Shown here piece after piece: positions 34,541-45,943 of a DNA stretch of 64,000 bases. The notes below the pieces were generated by a model, which did no database searches, was not told the DNA's origin, and worked only from the letters and a program-made list of their open reading frames with translations. The first letter of the stretch is position 1. Every line of letters starts with the position of its first letter. The stretch spans positions 620,001 through 684,000 of the forward strand of contig JAMYGW020000002.1 of NCBI GenBank assembly GCA_025617375.2. The letters run 5' to 3'. Made by a program: the position numbers and the translations under genes. The DNA is from Acarospora socialis (lineage: Eukaryota; Ascomycota; Lecanoromycetes; Acarosporales; Acarosporaceae).

Positions 34541-36424
34541 TATTTCCCTGTTACCCGAGTCACCCCCCTTGTCGGGCCACCTCGCTGTCGCTTGATTTGT
34601 GATGTCGAAAGACCTTGAATAATTGAGACATCGACACCACTAGACTAAGACATGACAACTGAATAGTCCATGGCCATTTCCTTCCAACCCAGCTTCGTAA
34701 ATCCAACTTTATCCCTTAATGCATGATACCTAGCTGTTTTATTAGCCAATTTCTTCGCCCTATCCTCCCCTTCCTGCATCATAGCCCTGCACTCATTGAC
34801 TGTATGGACTCGACCTCCAACAGCCTTTCGTGACTGCTTATTCCGTCACTGCTGCTTTTTCTCAAGGAGTTCCTGATTAATCTTTTGTAAGACTGCTCTA
34901 TCCGCCACAGCTATTAAAGCTATATCCTTTAGGTCTAAAACATGTGAATGTAATGAAACTGTCATATCAGCAAGAATCTCATTCACAAACTGGTTGATTT
35001 GGATTGCTGTGTGAGATGTGACGGTGATGTTGATCTGAACTCCATTGAAGTTTGTAAAGGATGCAAAGGAAGAAATCTTTGACTGAGAAAGGGCTGGGAT
35101 AACAACAGAAGGATCATATGGAATAAGCCCAGCATCTTGCCATGCACTAAGGACATTCTTAGTCATAATAGCTGTTGCAGGAAGTCCACCTTACTGATGT
35201 TGACAGCACCATAACGGGAGTGCTCATACACTAGCTTCTTGTAGGTCTTAGTCAATGGGTTGAAGACTCCAACATCCAATGGCTGTAATAAATGGGCGGA
35301 ATGAGGAGGAAGACACAAAGCAATAATGCTGTGATCACAGCAGTACTGAATAAAGTTGCTAGAGACATGGCTTTCATGGCCATCCAGTATTAACAGTTGA
35401 TGGGTTCCTCAAGTTTGAGCCCTAGGGTGTAGATCAAAGGCCTTTAGTCATTGAAGTTCTAGTTCATTGGTGGTTCAGTCATTTTCACTGAAAGATAGGA
35501 CAGTCTGATTATCCTTGATAGGCTTTAGCCAGGCCTGCTGTATGCTCTTGCCCTTGAAGATGAAGTAGGGGTGAAAGAACATTGTCATTGAAACACACAC
35601 ACTCAATAAGGGACACCCAGTCCTGAATACCAGCTCAAACACTGAAAGCTTGTCTTTCTGTGCGTTCTACTAGTACTTTGGAGCTGTCGGTGATGCTCAT
35701 AGTGAACCCTTTTCATCCATGTTGTAGATATCTGTTACGGTCGCGCGGTCGCGCATAACCTGCACATTCACTTATACATTCACTTAGAACCTGACTTCGC
35801 GGTCAGGCGGGCCTTTTGCCTTAAGTGGTCAAGATCCTTTACAATAATCCGACTCCAAGATACCATGCTGGATTCGGGTGGTGTTGTATAGATCAAACCA
35901 TTCCTGGATGGATTTGGTGTTTTCAGCGTCCTTTTGATTCTGGTTGAGGTTGCGACTATAAATCCTGGATGTTGATACAGAAAACTCAGGTACTAGTTGT
36001 GTCCTAGGGGTTTCAGATCACCCTTAGTCTCTATAAGCTGTTTGGTCATGGATTTCAGCTGTCCAATACATGGAGGTCACCACCAGGCTGTCATAGTATC
36101 AATCCATCGAATCAGGGCATCCTCCTCATACACTGACAGCCCCTGTTAAATGATGTGGAAGGCCTTTGCTGATTGTCTTCCTTTCCATTGAGCTTGTAGG
36201 TTGATCGAGGAAGGTCATAGATTCGAGCGTCTTCGCGAAGAAAGGCTGAAGAATTACTATTCAAATCAACTAGGGCTAAGGTAAATCGGGTGTTGATGTC
36301 AGGAATTGACTTAATCAGTTCATCTGAGGCCATTGTGGATGTGGGGCGACAGCGAGGTGAGTGGCATGTTTATCACGACAAGGTGGCCCGAATAGGCGAG
36401 TGGCTCGGGTAACAGGGACAGGGT
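34541..36424 (-). mobile_element. Decayed pogo/Fot1-type (Tc1/mariner) DNA transposon
   Basis: About 1.9 kb bounded by imperfect terminal inverted repeats. The left end reads tttccctgttacccgagtca and the right end, reversed, gtccctgttacccgagccac. Both continue into subterminal gggccacc and cacctcgctgtcgc. TA dinucleotides flank both ends, as for TA-target elements. On the minus strand the transposase relics run in order. The N-terminus is MASDELIKSIPDINTRFTLA. Then come QEWFDLYNTTRIQHGI, IYNMDEKG, LLILDGHESHVSSNFIQYC, LCLPPHSAHLLQPLDVGVFN and a C-terminal SAWQDAGLIPYDPSVV. This is the DDE order of pogo-like elements. Several frameshifts and in-frame stops break it, so it is inactive. Confidence 0.88.
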
Positions 36425-36643
36425 AGTTTCTGCCCTTAGGTAAGCTGACGCAAGCTGAATGTAAATCGGCGCCAACGCTGCAGCCTGGCCCCCACGGCGG
36501 AGCTGCCTATTACAGCCCCTGCAGAGCTGACCACGTCAGCTTTGCAGGTTGAGTGCTACAGTATATTAGAACGATGGCTGCTGTGCGCATGCAGAATCCA
36601 TTCGGCTACAAGAGTATTTTGTTCTGGTTTTCCAAACGGCACG
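36425..36643. promoter_or_regulatory. Short leader between transposon and NLR-like gene
   Basis: The right transposon end lies only 219 bp before the chosen ATG of the NLR-like gene. The element therefore sits in or next to its promoter. Confidence 0.4.
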
Positions 36644-39600
36644 ATGTTGAGCTCCGGGGACCAAATTCCCTCCATATACAAGGAGGCGATTCGGCGGTAC
36701 GAAGAGATTACCAAAAAGAAGTTGGATGATCCGGCGGTGCTCAAAATGACAAGTGTGGAAGACTTGTTGAAGGAGGTAGACCAGCAGAACGACAAATTCA
36801 GTGACTTCCGTGAAACAAGGCATCTTCTCTTCGACGTCCTGCAAGGGGCCATGCAGCCTATTGAGCTCGTGGGAAATCTTGCAGCCGGTGCCGCGTCAAC
36901 GGCTTTCCCTCCAAGCTCACTTGTGTTTGGTGCGGTCACATATTTGATCAATGCGGCCAAAGGAGTTACCGCCTCCTACAATGCTATTCAAGGTTTGATG
37001 GTGACCCTGAAGGTAATCCCCTGCACTTTATAATGTTTGACAACGCGGGCCACAGCTACTCTGAGTTGGAAATCAGCAGGAGCTTTAGCTAATTACTCGT
37101 ACAGGAATTTACGGTACGGCTGAACGTTTACAGTCGGGAACAGATCTCAAAAGAGCTGGGTGGTCAGCTGAGTGAGATTCTCGTCACACTTATTGAGATC
37201 TTCGCCCTGTCGAGGAAAGCAATCAAAGGCGGCAGACTTGTGAAATTCGCAAGGAATGTTCTGGTTGGCAGCAACGACAAGATCCAAGCGGCAGTTGGAA
37301 AACTTGCTAAGCTTACCGAAACCGAAGGCCGTCTAGTTGGTGCAGAGACGTTGACGGAGTCTAAGAGAATGGGCCGCGCAGTCGATGATGCTGCTGTCAC
37401 TGTATCTGCAACTAACATCATGGTGCACGAAACAGGAGTGACCGTTGGGCAAACCCATCTTAAAGTAACAGCGATTGACGAAAAGATGGGAAACCTGATA
37501 CTTGCGGTCAACGAGTCGAGAGACGAAGCCAAAGCGGAACAGGACAAAAGTCACCAAAAAGACATCAAACGAGTCCTTCAACCTTCCGTTACCGCCCTGG
37601 ATTGGTACGACAAGATCAATAAGTCCCGCGTCCCTGGTACAGGAGATTGGATCCGAGATGAAGACTACTTCAAATCCTGGATCAAAAAGGACATACCCAT
37701 CCTATGGGTTTCCGGCACCCCAGGAGCCGGGAAGTCCTATCTATCGTCCAACGTAATCTCCTTCCTCAGGGATCAACATCCACAAGGAGTGCAACACCCT
37801 TCTCATGTCTCGGTTGCATACTTCTTCTTCAAGGATGACAATCCAAAGACAAGGTCATTCCATCAAGCTCTTTGCGATATAGCATATCAGATTAGTCAAA
37901 ACGACTCTGTTTATGCCAATTACGTTGCCTCTACCTGCGACTCTCCGAAGGATATTGGCACTCTTCAGAGCGCTTGGAGAAATCTCTTCATCAATTTCTT
38001 TGTCAAGAAAAAGGACATCAGCAGCAGTGTCTATCTAATCATTGATGGTGTGGACGAGGCATATGAGGCTGAGAGGCAGACTTTTCTCGATCTCGTCAAA
38101 GACATAAATGCAAGTGAGTCACACATTTGACATTGGTCTAATCTCAACGATTGGAATCGTCTACTTGAGCGCTCTTTGAAAGGTTTTGCTCAAAGTAGTC
38201 CAACACTAACATTCACAGCGGCCGGCCATGCTCGCATTCAGCTTGCTATGGTAGGGAGGCCCCAACTGAGCGACTACATTTCCGAAGCCCTGGAAGCAGA
38301 TATACCCACAATCCATGTGACTTCCAGGAAAAACTCGGCTGATATTGTCCGTTACATCGAGACCAGTATTCACAAGTCGAGTATACTGAAAAGAGTGTCT
38401 GCGAAACTTCAAGCGGAGATAGTTGAGAAACTCTCGACAGGTGCTCAAGGCATGTTTATCTGGGTTGACTTGATGTTGAAACAGTTGTTGAAGAAAAAGA
38501 GCGAGCCATCTATTCGGAAGAGTTTGGACGAAGCACCAAAAGGACTAAAGGAAATGCTTCGCCATGTCCTTGAAAGTTTCTCATTGAGTTTGACCGAGGA
38601 CGAACCAGAGTATTTGAACGAACTTTTGGCCTGGACGACGTGTGCTGAACGACCTCTTAAACTTGGCGAGCTTGACACAATCTTGAAGCTTCAGTCTCAA
38701 GAAGGGGGAGGTATGATCTATCTTGAAGGTGCTCTTCGGAAGCAATACGCTTCTTTTTTCATTCTTACTCGCGAGGACGGGCGATCTACAGGGGAATTGC
38801 AGAGCATGCCTCGAAATGTTGTTGACTCGGACGACGAGCAAGAAAATACCAGTCAAGAAGAGGGTTTCAAAGACGTCGAGAACCTGACTGATTTTAATTC
38901 AAGTCCAACGACAACTGAAGTTACGTTCTGTCATGCCTCTATTGGAGACTTTTTCCGCGACGAGAGTGAAGGCAAAGTCTCTGCCGGCGATGGATATCCC
39001 GCGATTGGGGTCGACTTCAACGAAGCCAAGATTAGCGTGTTGAAAAGATGCTTGGAGCTGTTCTGCGATGATGAGCTGGTCCAAAAGCCAGAGGGTGGCA
39101 GCCAGAGCGTGGTGTCGTACGCATTCGACAACTGGCACGCACATTTTCTCGCGGTTGACCCATCGACGGCGAGCTTTACGCAAAGGAGAGCGATCTGTGG
39201 TCTATTAGCGAAAATGTTTGGGCAGGAGACCTTTATGAAGAGATGGGCTGGAGGTTTGACCTGGGAATTTTTCAACGAGGGGAACGTTATGTTGATCAGG
39301 AAGTGGCTGGACAACAAGGAAGTTATAGCCTCCTTATCATCCGAAGATCAAGAATTCATCAGGATGACTTCTGAGTCAACTGTCCAAACATTCAAGCCAC
39401 TCGCCAGATACATCGCGAAGCAATGGCTTGAAGATGAGTGGTGGTCGCCAGGCAACTGTTGTGCTATCGTCTTTGCCTATATCTGTCTTGAGAAAGGAGC
39501 CCCCCTTGGTGAGTCTTTAACCGGTCTTGAAACGGCTGCGGACATCATTTCTGTGGCGGAATGGCCGAACCTGAATAAGACTGCACTGTGGCATAGACGG

Positions 39601-41064
39601 CTTGCCATGGCTTTACGCGACAAAGCGAACTATAACGAGGCTTTGGAGCATTTCACCAAAGCACTTGAGCTAGACAGTACAATGTGGATTGCTCGTGGTG
39701 GAATGGCTATGGTACACTTGATGAAAGGAGAGCACGGGAAAGCAATTGAGCTTGACAAAGTTACTGAGCTGGAACTGCAGCAAAAGCTCATGAACGACCC
39801 AAAGACGACAACAGTCACAAAGGTGAACCTACATACGATACAAGAACGAATGGCTCAATGTTATGAAGCAATGGAGGACGAGGAAAGCGCCTTTGAATGT
39901 TATCGAAACGCTCACCGCAATTCCGCTAAGTGCGACGGCTGTACTTGTCAAGTCCTTTCGAGAATGGACGCGAAAGACTTGCATCGTGACATAATTGACC
40001 TGCTGAAGGCCTTGGAAGAAGAGAAATCGCTTGGCAAGGAATACACACTCTTGACTGAGTCTCTTTGGAAGAATCCGATGGTGGAATTGGGATACTATCG
40101 GAGTGTTGCCGAGGCCGCACGCAAAACCAATGAGTTAGACTTCCTGACGGGGGCATACCGCAATGCGATTCAAGCTGCGGAAAAAGAATTGATGGTGGTT
40201 GAGGCGAGCATGTTGGAGAATACTCTTGCAACACTCTACTACCAATATACGCATGAAGAGATGAAAGCCGTTCGGATTTGGAACAAATGCATCGAGACAT
40301 TCGCAGGATCCAAGGAAGAAGGGGCAATGGGTTATGTCAAATTGGTAGCAGCAGTAAACCTTGCTCAGCATTACTTCCGACGAGCTTTGGATGCGGGCAT
40401 TGGCCCCCGGGACGTTGAAGAGCACGTTAAAAGAATAGAGAAGTTGGCTAAGAAGAAAGCACAATCAATGGATGACTCGTCCAGTTTCATCAGTGTCGGG
40501 TATCCCGCCATCGTTCTCGGCGCGTGGTACCGCTTGATCGGGAAGCAGGAAGACGCGAATGCCTGTTTCAGACCATCAATCGACGAAGCGATCCAAATTC
40601 TATCGGACGACGATCCGGACAATGACATGGAGGGGCTTTTCAAGCTTTGCACAGTACTCTTTGCAGCGGACGATGACCAGAACGCGATAGCCATCACGCA
40701 TTTTCTGCGTAGCTATGAAGATAGCGAGAGAACCAAAAGCGCGGTTGATAAACAAGACAGTAGCACTGACGACGATAGTAACTTCAAACCTACGATGTCA
40801 TGTGACGGTCCTTGCCATCGCGTAATTCCGAATTATGACAACATCTATTTCTGCCGATACTGTTTCGGCGACTGCTTCTGCAAGGATTGCATGAAGCTCC
40901 TGAAGGATGAGGCGATGCCGCTGAACGTGTGTAGTCCGCGGCACCAATGGCTTTTGGTGCCACCCCTTCGGCAAAAGGTTGAGCGGGGCAAGGTGCCGAT
41001 TGACGGAGCTCAGATTGACTTCAAGGACTTTCTGAAGAATCTGAAGCGGCAGTGGCAGGTCTGA
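36644..41064 (+). CDS. NLR-like STAND protein: Goodbye-NACHT-TPR-zinc finger
   Basis: Three exons (36644-37012, 37105-38113, 38219-41064) give 1407 residues with closed phases. Residues about 5-125 are a fungal STAND Goodbye domain (IYKEAIRRYEEITKKKL, then FPPSSLVFGAVTYLINAAKG). A helical linker follows. The NACHT-type NTPase has Walker A GTPGAGKS near residue 327 and Walker B LIIDGVDEA near 435, preceded by the ALDWYDKINKSRVPGTGDWI motif of fungal NACHT proteins. The winged-helix region holds LLAWTTCAERPLKLGEL. TPR-like helices lie around 905-1010 (ALEHFTKALELDSTMWIARG). The end, about 1318-1375, is a Cys-rich finger with CDGPC, CRYC, CFCKDC and a late Cys-His pair, like a ZZ finger. Such proteins act in allorecognition or immunity; the specific role is inferred. 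An alternative ATG at 36542 would add 34 residues. Confidence 0.9.
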
Positions 41065-41779
41065 TCGTTTTGACAGTATACCTAGCGTCTTCGCTCGTCA
41101 GCGGAGAACCCAAATGCCTGAATGCCCTTTTCCGGTGTCTGAGCCGAGGGATTGACTCGGTGACTCTTTTATGATGTTGAACTAAGCACGTAGATTAAGT
41201 TGGAATCGAGATCAATAGTTGTAACCTTCTTATTTCTCCAAAAGGGTAATCTGTGATTGAGATGATATACAGTACCTGGACGTAGATTTGGTTAGACATG
41301 CATGTGACGAAAAAAAAATAGCAACATTAGCATCGGAGAACTGGTCATTTTAGAAAGAAAAGAGAAAGGACAATCTTGGCTGCTTCCCCAGAAGTGGCCT
41401 CGACAAAACACTAGAAGAATGGAATTAAGCCCCTTTGGCGCAGAAATCTGGATGAGTCTGAATTCAATGCGCCTGGACCGGTACGGCTTGTACCCCAACG
41501 CTGTTGCTGCTGGACGACTCTAAGATCAAAGTCGACCAAGCATAGCCATGCTGAGTTTAAGAACGGGCCTGAAATCGCAATATCTCATTCTGCTCATCAT
41601 TACCTTACTTTCGTCGTTGATAACTTTCTGTCGTTCTTTTGTCCCCATTTTTATGTGTACGACCAGGTCTCGACATGTTGCGAGTGTATTCTATTAGATT
41701 CGTCGGTAGTCCAAGCAACGTGATATCATATCTTCATCACCCTCATGTGGGACGACAGCTTCTCGGTAGTGCACCATCG
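41065..41779. other. Intergenic
   Basis: 3' flank of the NLR-like gene. Only short frames. A run of a residues near 41310. No gene seen. Confidence 0.4.
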
Positions 41780-42192
41780 AGCTCAAGATAACCCGATTCC
41801 TGTTACTCTCCTGTCTAATGGTTGGAGCCTTGGCTACCATGGGCCCGAGCGGTGCAGAGAAAGCGAGCATTACCCTCAATGTGACCCCTACACCCTCAAG
41901 CATGGGCGAGTCTACAGGTATAGCGATGATGAGCATGCCGTCCATGGCACCATGCATGACGCATGAGGTAAGTTCCTACAGGTCTTCATTCTACGTCTGA
42001 GACACTCATCCGAAACCCCACCGCAGGTCACTGTCGGAGGAAGCGCTGGCCTCATGTTTTCGCCAAGCACCATCAACGCTGCTCTCGGCGATATGGTGGA
42101 GTTTAACTTCATGTCTGTGAACCACACGGTCACGCAATCGACCTTCGCTCTGCCATGCGAGAGGGTGGTGAATGGAATGGACTCGGGTAAAA
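41780..42192 (+). pseudogene. Decayed cupredoxin-like secreted protein gene
   Basis: A frame reading RFLLLSCLMVGALA (signal-like) leads into GAEKASITLNVTPTPSS. After a short intron (gtaagt near 41967 to cag before 42028) it continues VTVGGSAGLMFSPSTINAAL, then GDMVEFNFMSVNHTVTQSTF and PCERVVNGMDSG. That is the first half of the extracellular plastocyanin-like fungal serine-rich family. The expected second half with the copper-site Cys-His-Met end is absent, and the frame runs into unrelated sequence to 42425. No ATG sits at the expected start: caccatcgag lies where caccatg would be expected. I therefore call it truncated and probably dead. Confidence 0.7.
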
Positions 42193-42537
42193 CTAACAGC
42201 AAAATTCATAGCTCGTGGCTTCAACTATGCTGTTTGCCAGCGACTAGAAAAACTTGTTGTAAATATATTCCTGTGACTATTCTCGCGTCTGAGATTTCGA
42301 ATAGCTCCTATGATTTTCACTTCTGTAGTAAATCATCTAAGGATCACCATAATGGCGTGTCAATCGGGATAGTACTCATTCACTATCTCAAACCTGAGCA
42401 TTGCAGCCCTAGAAAGACAGTCTAATGCTCCGATGCGCCGCGCTAATGGAAGGTGCACTCTCGCCTTGAAGTATGTAGCCGTTGTTCAGACGCCACTGGC
42501 CTCACCCGTTGATGTCGATCCTCGCTCACAGATTACT
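42193..42537. other. Spacer
   Basis: AT-rich sequence after the truncated cupredoxin relic. No recognisable coding content. Confidence 0.4.
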
Positions 42538-42940
42538 CTATTTCTTCTTCGGTCCGGCAGCCTCAGCGGCCTTTTTGGCATTCGCTGTCCCCCATGTTAG
42601 CGACGGTACCCACATATCCATTCGTAACCCTTCTCTGTGTGGAAATTCGGGCGATACCTTCGTCCTGCTTCTGGCGCATAATCGCGGCCTGCTGCTCCTT
42701 CGTGCGCTGGAACTCGGTCCCGGATTGCTGTTCAGGCACGGACTGTTAAACGACACCGCGACAATATCACAGTTGATGATCGAGACGTACATTGTTCTTC
42801 TTTTTCTAGGAGCGCCAGTATAGGTCAGTCACGCATGGCGAGAACGCAAAGTCGAGGCAAGGATTGATGGAACGTACTTCGCCGGCCTTTTCCTTGAGGT
42901 TCTTTTCCCGCGCCTTGTCCCGCTGGTTTCCCCGAGCCAT
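42538..42940 (-). CDS. SERF/4F5-family small protein
   Basis: Four tiny exons (42878-42940, 42791-42805, 42658-42727, 42538-42584) give 64 residues with closed phases. The start MARGNQRDKAREKNLKEKAG is the hallmark of the SERF/4F5 family, followed by KKKNNQSGTEFQRTKEQQAA and the tail ANAKKAAEAAGPKKK. SERF proteins are small, highly charged and disordered, and bind RNA and aggregation-prone proteins. Exon 2 is only 15 nt. Automated gene finders would probably miss this gene. Confidence 0.9.
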
Positions 42941-43397
42941 CGGTGTTGCACTCAAGCGTCCGCGATACTTCGGGGTGCGGTGTTTTCCTCGGAGAGCTTG
43001 ATGGCTGCTGAGCAGTTGTGCTGACGCCTGCAGCTGAAATGCTTACCAGGAGAATCTTAATGTAGAGTCTATTTTTAGACAACTGCCCCGCACTAAGGCG
43101 CTTCCAGTGACCGATGTGTCTGAATATTTGATGCGCTTTTGGCAGGCCGCACTTAATGTCAATTGACTAAGGTAGGTACAATGAGGACTGACTTCTTGAC
43201 TTCCTGGCTCATGATTTAGGTACCTCGCTAGAATATCAAGCTATTGGGATATAGCAAACCCGTTTCTTGTTCTCAAAAGGCATGAAATACCTCTTCATGG
43301 GCTCGTTCACTGATCTTTCTCAGTAGCCTGATCCTATTCTTAGATAACATAGCCAGTATAAATATATATACGAATGACTTAGTGTCACTCATCACAA
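42941..43397. other. Intergenic upstream of tRNA
   Basis: SERF promoter and tRNA 5' flank. Contains AT-rich tracts near 43350-43375. No gene seen. Confidence 0.4.
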
Positions 43398-43533
43398 GCC
43401 TCTATGGCTTAATGGTATAGCGTCTCACTGTGAGTTTATTTCAGTATCCGCTAAGAGTTCCATCGATATTAATTTCAAAATAGAGTAATCATATACATGA
43501 GAAGGTTTCTGCGTTCGATTCGCAGTGGAGGCA
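43398..43533 (+). tRNA. tRNA-His (GTG) with intron
   Basis: Acceptor strands GCCTCTA and TGGAGGC pair across seven positions with discriminator A at 43533. The D arm is GGCTTAATGGTATAGC. The anticodon stem TCTCA pairs with TGAGA at 43498-43502. The loop CTGTGA places anticodon GTG at 43430-43432. The T arm CTGCG-TTCGATT-CGCAG is perfect. A 63-nt intron (43434-43496) sits one base 3' of the anticodon, the canonical place. The extra 5' G of tRNA-His is added after transcription in eukaryotes and is not encoded here. Confidence 0.93.
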
Positions 43534-43537
43534 ATGA

Positions 43538-43551
43538 TTTTTGCTTTTTTC
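43538..43551 (+). terminator. Pol III terminator of tRNA-His
   Basis: T-rich stretch tttttgctttttt directly after the tRNA. Confidence 0.75.
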
Positions 43552-44538
43552 GATCTCACCTCTCGATATCTGCCCTCAAGAATCTATATCCGGGAAGCGT
43601 TTTGGTGCAAGTACACAAAGCAGCCGTTTTTGTGGCTTTGACAGAACGAGGCAGACAGATATTACTAAAATCTTACTAAAGCGTAAAAATAAGCCAATTT
43701 ATCTTGACGTCGGATGCCCTCACTAGCATACCAAAGAAAGGGTGGTGGAGCTTCTGATATATTGTACCTGTGTAGAAGATGCCCCTGAAAGTACTCAGTG
43801 ATGCTCCGGGATTCCGAATTGAGTCATCACGACCATTTCTGCGTGGTGTTATTTGGGCGTAACCGCCTAAGGGTCGTGTCTTGAGCATGCGCGCGCTCCT
43901 GAAACAGTTGGTTCACAGCAGTAGAAAGCAACGAGAGCCAGTCCTTCTGACAATACCTCACAATTTGGAGTGCACCAATATGCCGTTTCAACGTGCATTG
44001 TAGAAGAGGTTATTGGTCGAAGCTTCGTGCGCCATGGCATATACGGGCCCATACTTGTCACCGTCGCGCTGTCAATACGATATCTGGGGTTCACGATGAA
44101 TAGTTACTGTTTCGTACAGCTATGCCGCACCTCACGCGTTTCGTGGGTTCTCCATGAACTTTCTTCATATCTATATCTCATTGCCTCATTGTCCTCCTCA
44201 TTCCATTGATTCTATTAACCTGCGCAGTAGGCCTTGAAGGTCCCGATCTTCGAAGGCTCCAGGCCCGTTCACTTTACTACTCTTTCATTCTTCTCGTCGA
44301 TCACGCTTCTCTAATTCAGCTTTGCATTCACCTTCCTTCCTCTATTGAGGATACAAAGTCCGATACCGCCGCATCAACGTCCCTCAAGCTCGCACGATTT
44401 CATATTCAGTCAGACGACCTAACTATTACCGTCAGTAGCATCTTAGACTCTAACCGGTTACTTGATACTGACAGTGACCTTCTCTCAAGATCCTTACACC
44501 AGCCTCTTCTTGATCGTTGGTCGACCATCTCCTACGGC
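43552..44538. other. Intergenic, 1 kb
   Basis: Between the tRNA and the DUF7598-like gene. A plus-strand frame opens at 44206 and continues into the next gene's frame, but its first 110 residues show no conserved features. I read it as leader. Confidence 0.4.
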
Positions 44539-45467
44539 ATGTCTTTCTTCAACAGATCTCTGGCTGGGCCAGGCTTTATCATACTTAATACGATCCGCGT
44601 AATGAACATCATCGCCCTCTTAGCCGTTATCGCTGCCAGTTGGGTCATGCTCGTTAAGACCTTCGTGGTCTCCAAGTATGGTATAAAACATAGTCTCCGT
44701 CTATCATCCTACTAAGAACAAGCAGGTTCTTTTTCTTTGACGGTGCTAGTCACCTCATCACCTCCATTACTGGCAGTAAGAGCCTGGGCACCTTTCATAG
44801 CTGTTCCGCCCTTGTACTGACCTGAAGATAGTTTTCTTGATCGTCTCGGAATTCCCACTCTTCCGAACCTACTACGTTCGCAACTGGCCTCTTCTGAGCC
44901 TCAACTCTGGCTTCGTCACGCTCGGCGTTGCCATGATCATCCTCGGCGTCTCCATCCTGGGCAACCTAAACAAGGAAGCAACAAGCGAAGAATCGCTGGG
45001 CCTCGCTTTCTGGCGGATCGTCATATCTTCAGGAATCGTGGTCATCGTTCTAGGCTTCATCAACATCGTCAGCGTAAGTTCACCTGGCCCAGAACACCCT
45101 TTCGCAGCGAGTCCACCTCAAAGAACTAACAACCGAGTGTCCACAGAGCTACATCTTCCGCGACACCAAAAGCGGCGTGACAGCACGCATGGTCCGATCC
45201 TACGGCGCCGTGGCCCCGCAGAAAGTCGACCTCTACCGCGCCTCCAGCAGCAGTCGAAAATCCTTCCACCTAGGCCGCTCCGACACATTGCCCTCCTACC
45301 ACACGAGCCCAAAAGTCGAGACGCGCCAGCAGCAGCCTCGACTCCCGCTGAACATATCGGCACCGATGCATGCCGATAACGGGCAGTTTGCAAAGTTCGC
45401 TAAGAGTGCGGATGTGGAGAGGCCCGATTTGGCGCATCATCCGGCCATGTATGCGGGTAGGGTGTAG
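44539..45467 (+). CDS. DUF7598-like four-span membrane protein
   Basis: Four exons. The protein opens MSFFNRSLAGPGFIILNTIR and has TM1 around VMNIIALLAVIAASWVMLV. Next come FFFFDGASHLITSI, FLIVSEFPLFRTYYVRNWPL, GFVTLGVAMIILGVSILGNL and RIVISSGIVVIVLGFINIVS, so four membrane helices. The cytosolic tail after SYIFRDTKSGVTAR is about 90 residues, basic and Ser-rich. This matches a fungal-only membrane family of unknown function. Introns run near 44675-44724, 44782-44831 and 45074-45147. Confidence 0.82.
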
Positions 45468-45943
45468 ATCTTTGATGCAGGCTCGGATGTACTGTATTAG
45501 TATCGTGATGCGTGTTTTGGTTACGGCCGCTTTTCCTTGATTCTCGGCGTATGGGCCTTTGGATATCTCCGCAACATGGGGTCTAGGGGGTGGTGTTACG
45601 CTCATTAATCGGTGTTTCAAGCGCGCTTGTTGTGTAGTATGTGTCTAGACGTTCGTAACCCGTCGAGATACGACCAATAACAGAACGGCTGTCTATATTG
45701 AAACCAAGTCTCTTAAAGCTGGATATCGCTAACACAAGCAGTCTCATGTTGCTCCCATTGTAACACGTAGGTGAACAGAACAATGCGAGGTGTAGGTATG
45801 TGACCTTCCAAGTCCTTAACCATCACGTGCTAGTTGTACAGCACGTTGGTTATAAGGCGACAAAGGTTCAGTATGAGTCCCTAAGAACGGTCAATAAAGT
45901 TGAAATCCCAACAACTCCCCCCAATCTAACAAAGACAACCCTT
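45468..45943. other. Convergent 3' spacer
   Basis: Between two gene ends. Nothing recognised. Confidence 0.4.

Noticed and set aside
44206-44538. N-terminal extension of the DUF7598-like protein
   Set aside because: About 110 extra residues without conservation marks. The family starts at MSFFNRSLAGPG.
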